From Hyphomonas sp. (lineage in GTDB: Bacteria; Pseudomonadota; Alphaproteobacteria; Caulobacterales; Hyphomonadaceae), in assembly GCA_016124495.1 (NCBI GenBank), contig WGNP01000003.1, positions 310,001 through 374,000 on the forward strand: DNA of 64,000 bases. Direction: 5' to 3'. Within the stretch, counting starts at the first letter, position 1; each line of letters opens with the position of its first letter. Of this stretch, positions 60,952 to 64,000 are shown one piece after another. The notes below the pieces were generated by a model, which was not told the DNA's origin, did no database searches, and worked only from the letters and a program-made list of their open reading frames with translations. Made by a program: the position numbers and the translations under genes.

Positions 60952-61872
60952 ATGGCAAACATGGACATCACGATGACACTTGGCAATGCGGACATGGCGC
61001 GGCAGATGTCGCAAAAAGCTGGCTTCATTGCCGCGCTCGACCAGTCGGGCGGCTCGACCCCCAAGGCGCTGCGCCAGTACGGCATCGAGGAAAGCGCCTG
61101 GTCTACCGATGAGGAAATGTACAGCCTGATCCACGACATGCGCGCCCGGATCATCAAGTCGCCTGCCTTCAGCGGCGAGAAAGTGATCGGCGCGATCCTG
61201 TTCGAGCGCACGATGGACGGCGCGATCGACGGTATTCCGACCGCTGAGTATCTCTGGACAAAGCGCAATGTCGTGCCGTTCCTGAAGGTCGACAAAGGCC
61301 TGGAAGCTGGCAGGGACGGCGTGCAACTGATGAAGCCGATCACCGGCCTTGAGGCGCTGCTGGAGCGCGCCGTGGCCAAGGGCATTTTCGGCACCAAGAT
61401 GCGCTCGGTCATCGACGCAGCCAATCCGGTGGGCATCGCCGCGATCGTGGCGCAGCAGTTCGAGGTCGGCAAGCAGATCCTCTCGCACGGCCTGATGCCG
61501 ATCATCGAGCCGGAAGTGACGATCACCATCACCGACAAGGCCGAGGCTGAGGAAATCCTGCGCGCCGAGATTCTCAAGCACCTCGACGCCCTGCCCGCCG
61601 GCCAGCAGGTGATGCTGAAGCTGACGCTTCCAGGGAAGGCGAACTTCTACAAGCCGCTGGTCGACCATCCGCGCGTGATGCGCGTGGTTGCGCTTTCGGG
61701 CGGCTACAGCCGCGAAGAGGCCTGCCGCAAGCTGGGCGAGAATACCGGAATCATCGCGAGCTTCTCACGCGCGCTGACCGAGGGCCTGTCGGCAAAGCAG
61801 AGCGACGCCGATTTCGACACGGCGCTTGGCCACACGATCGAGGCTGTCTGCGAGGCTTCCAAGGCCGGATAA
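60952..61872 (+). CDS. Fructose-bisphosphate aldolase class I
   Basis: [42 protein letters not shown]. Confidence 0.95.
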   Translation: MANMDITMTLGNADMARQMSQKAGFIAALDQSGGSTPKALRQYGIEESAWSTDEEMYSLIHDMRARIIKSPAFSGEKVIGAILFERTMDGAIDGIPTAEYLWTKRNVVPFLKVDKGLEAGRDGVQLMKPITGLEALLERAVAKGIFGTKMRSVIDAANPVGIAAIVAQQFEVGKQILSHGLMPIIEPEVTITITDKAEAEEILRAEILKHLDALPAGQQVMLKLTLPGKANFYKPLVDHPRVMRVVALSGGYSREEACRKLGENTGIIASFSRALTEGLSAKQSDADFDTALGHTIEAVCEASKAG

Positions 61873-61963
61873 TCCTCGCGGTCCCTTGCGGGTGCGATCT
61901 GAATTCCCATCTGAACGGACGCAGCGACAGGCTGCCCCCTTTCTTGTTCTGGAGTGACTGGCG

Positions 61964-62260
61964 ATGAAATGTCCTGCCGATGGCGAAACCCTGATCATGG
62001 CGGACCGTTCCGGCGTCGAGATCGACTATTGCCCGAAGTGCCGCGGGGTCTGGCTGGACCGGGGTGAGCTCGACAAGATCATCGACCGGTCAGCCACCGT
62101 GCTGCCTACCCCTGCCCCGCAGCCCGAGGCGCGCCCGCCCGAACATTTCCGCGACGAAGCCCGCTTCCAGGACCGGCACGACGACGATGATGACTGGAAG
62201 TACAAGAAGGGCAAGCGCCGCGGCCGCGATAGTTTCCTGAGCGATATTTTCGATTTCTGA
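61964..62260 (+). CDS. zf-TFIIB domain protein
   Basis: MKCPADGETLIMADRSGVEIDYCPKCRGVWLDRGELDKII. Confidence 0.95.
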   Translation: MKCPADGETLIMADRSGVEIDYCPKCRGVWLDRGELDKIIDRSATVLPTPAPQPEARPPEHFRDEARFQDRHDDDDDWKYKKGKRRGRDSFLSDIFDF

Positions 62261-62298
62261 GACTTGCGCGAAGCCTGCGCCCGCCTAGGTGGCTCCAC

Positions 62299-62532
62299 AT
62301 GCTCGAAATGCGCCCCGGCTGCGAACGCTGTGACCGCGACCTGCCGGCCGATGAGCCTGGCGCTTTCATCTGTTCGTTCGAGTGCACCTTTTGCGATGAG
62401 TGCATGGACGGCCCGCTGGACGGCACCTGCCCGAACTGCAAGGGCGAGCTTGAGCCGCGACCTATGCGACGCGGCGCAGCGCTGGCCAAAAGCCCCGCCA
62501 GCACCAGGCGGGTGTTCAGACCGGCGGGCTAG
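62299..62532 (+). CDS. DUF1272 domain protein
   Basis: LEMRPGCERCDRDLPADEPGAFICSFECTFCDECMDGPLDGTCPNCKGELEPRP. Confidence 0.92.
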   Translation: MLEMRPGCERCDRDLPADEPGAFICSFECTFCDECMDGPLDGTCPNCKGELEPRPMRRGAALAKSPASTRRVFRPAG

Positions 62533-62791
62533 CGGCCTTCACAGGGGGCGGCGCGAAGGGCGACTCGACGAAGCGCAGCGCGAGCCTGCGGGCGATCGGC
62601 GCGACGATCAGGATGGCCGGATAGGCCAGCATGAAGGCAAGGCCCCAGGAGTGCATCCAGCGGCTGAGATAGTCCGGCGGAAAGCCGATATTCAGCGCGG
62701 TGATCGCCCCCGACATCAGGAAGCTCATGAACGTTGCCATGAACAGGCCGAAGACCGGCTGGAACACGCGGACAGGAAGTTTCTTGAACAT
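62516..62791 (-). CDS. DUF2798 membrane protein
   Basis: FQPVFGLFMATFMSFLMSGAITALNIGFPPDYLSRWMHSWGLAFMLAYPAILIVAPIAR. Confidence 0.9.
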   Translation of the reverse strand: MFKKLPVRVFQPVFGLFMATFMSFLMSGAITALNIGFPPDYLSRWMHSWGLAFMLAYPAILIVAPIARRLALRFVESPFAPPPVKAASPPV

Positions 62792-62899
62792 GATGCAAAA
62801 CCGATCATCCGTATAGTTCCATTATAGAACTAACTTCAGGAAATTCCAATGGGCGCCCGGCGTTGACTTCCGCCGCCCTCCGCCGCAGAGGCAGCGGCC

Positions 62900-63571
62900 A
62901 TGAGCACAGCCCTTCCGCCCCGCCCGCGCACCCGCCTTTACCTGATCACCCCGCCGCAGATTGCGGATGTGCCCGGTTTCGCGCGAACGCTGGAAGCATC
63001 CCTCGGGGCCGGAGACGTGGCCTCCCTGCAGCTGCGCCTCAAGGGCGCGGACGGCATGATTGATATGCAGGCCACGCGGGAAGTGTCCCGGGCCTTGACC
63101 GCGATGGCGCAGGAAGCGGGCGTCGCCGTGCTGATCAATGACTCGGCCGAACTGGCAAAAGAACTCGGCGCGGACGGGGTACATGTCGGCTGGGACGACG
63201 GGCCGGTGCAGGCAGCGCGCAAGCTGCTCGGGCCGGACGCCATCGTCGGCGCGACCGCCAGAAACAGCTACCACAAGGCCATGCAGGCGGGCGAAGACGG
63301 GGCGGACTATGTCGCCTTCGGGGCCTTCTATCCCACCGCGACCAAGGACGGCACGGCGCAGGCGGAGCTGGATCTGCTGCAGGTCTGGCAGGCGGCCATG
63401 TTGATCCCCTGCGTTGCGATTGGCGGCATCACGGTGGCCAATGCGGAGCCGCTGGTAACCGCCGGGGCGGACTTCATTGCGGTTTCCTCAGGCGTGTGGG
63501 GCCACCCGGACGGCCCGGTCGCCGCCGTCAAAGCCTTCAACGACCTGCTGGACAGACTCGAGCCGCGTTAA
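62900..63571 (+). CDS. thiE: Thiamine phosphate synthase
   Basis: LQLRLKG; VLINDSAELAKELGADGVHVGWDD; VAIGGITVANAEPLVTAGADFIAVSSGVW. Confidence 0.92.
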   Translation: MSTALPPRPRTRLYLITPPQIADVPGFARTLEASLGAGDVASLQLRLKGADGMIDMQATREVSRALTAMAQEAGVAVLINDSAELAKELGADGVHVGWDDGPVQAARKLLGPDAIVGATARNSYHKAMQAGEDGADYVAFGAFYPTATKDGTAQAELDLLQVWQAAMLIPCVAIGGITVANAEPLVTAGADFIAVSSGVWGHPDGPVAAVKAFNDLLDRLEPR

Positions 63572-63650
63572 CGCTCCGCGCCTTGACCCTTACGGCGCAA
63601 GGGATTACGCCCCCGCTCCCGCCCTCAAGAGCGCCCAAGAGCTATTTCTC

Positions 63651-64000
63651 ATGTCGAAACCCTCCCCCGTTGGCGCCGTAATGATCGCCGCTGCGCGCGC
63701 CGCTGGGCGCAGCCTTGCGCGCGACTTTGGCGAAGTTGAAAACCTGCAGGTCTCCCGCAAGGGGCCGGCCGACTTCGTCTCGAACGCCGATCACCGCGCT
63801 GAAGACGTGATCTATGGCCACCTGATGAAGGCCCGGCCCGGTTATGGCTTCGTGATGGAAGAGCGCGGCATTGTGGAAGGGACCGACAAGTCCAACCGCT
63901 TCATCGTGGATCCGCTCGACGGGACGCTGAACTTCCTGCACGGCCAGCCGCATTACTCGGTCTCGATAGCGCTAGAGCGTGACGGCCAGCTGCTGACCGG
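63651..64000 (+). CDS. Inositol monophosphatase family protein (3' truncated by window)
   Basis: VSNADHRAEDVIYGHL; VMEERG; FIVDPLDGTLNFLHGQPHYSVSIALE. Confidence 0.93.
   Translation, partial: MSKPSPVGAVMIAAARAAGRSLARDFGEVENLQVSRKGPADFVSNADHRAEDVIYGHLMKARPGYGFVMEERGIVEGTDKSNRFIVDPLDGTLNFLHGQPHYSVSIALERDGQLLT

Noticed and set aside
1-64000. CRISPR arrays, prophage, insertion sequences, toxin-antitoxin or BGC core genes
   Set aside because: No regularly spaced direct repeats, transposase/integrase, phage structural, or NRPS/PKS-type sequences seen in any frame I read; the HTH + membrane protein pair lacks toxin features.

Overview
A ~64 kb chromosomal stretch of a high-GC alphaproteobacterium. 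Hyphomonas/Hyphomonadaceae-like is my inference from gene content (class I LysRS, IlvE-MarR-OmpR-HK block, CC0125/CC1285-type lipoprotein, ethylmalonyl-CoA enzymes); I could not search for it. Content is mostly core metabolism: thiolase, fused indolepyruvate:ferredoxin oxidoreductase with divergent Lrp regulator, sulfatase, class I lysyl-tRNA synthetase, bfd/bfr, two acyl-CoA dehydrogenases, a photolyase/cryptochrome with a small DUF2256 ORF, peroxiredoxin, a two-component system, MtgA/QueG, a 1573-aa NAD-glutamate dehydrogenase, ALDH/GST, ethylmalonyl-CoA mutase and crotonyl-CoA carboxylase/reductase, gap-pgk-fba, and thiE. I saw no CRISPR array, prophage, transposon, rRNA or convincing tRNA. 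The main unexplained signals are: (1) a LexA-type GTTC-N7-GTTC box over a predicted leaderless promoter at the photolyase start codon; (2) at least five disrupted genes (PhyR, a PAS sensor, a nitrilase-family hydrolase, a DUF853/HerA-like ATPase with a single in-frame TAG, and a RimB-RimK-like fusion); (3) a repeated/inverted TGTCGAAAAT operator in front of a membrane protein + HTH pair; (4) an AT-rich island driving a 61-aa basic ORF, followed by two terminator hairpins. I found no clear new multi-gene defence or biosynthetic system. Long ORFs antisense to recognised genes are treated as GC-driven shadows.
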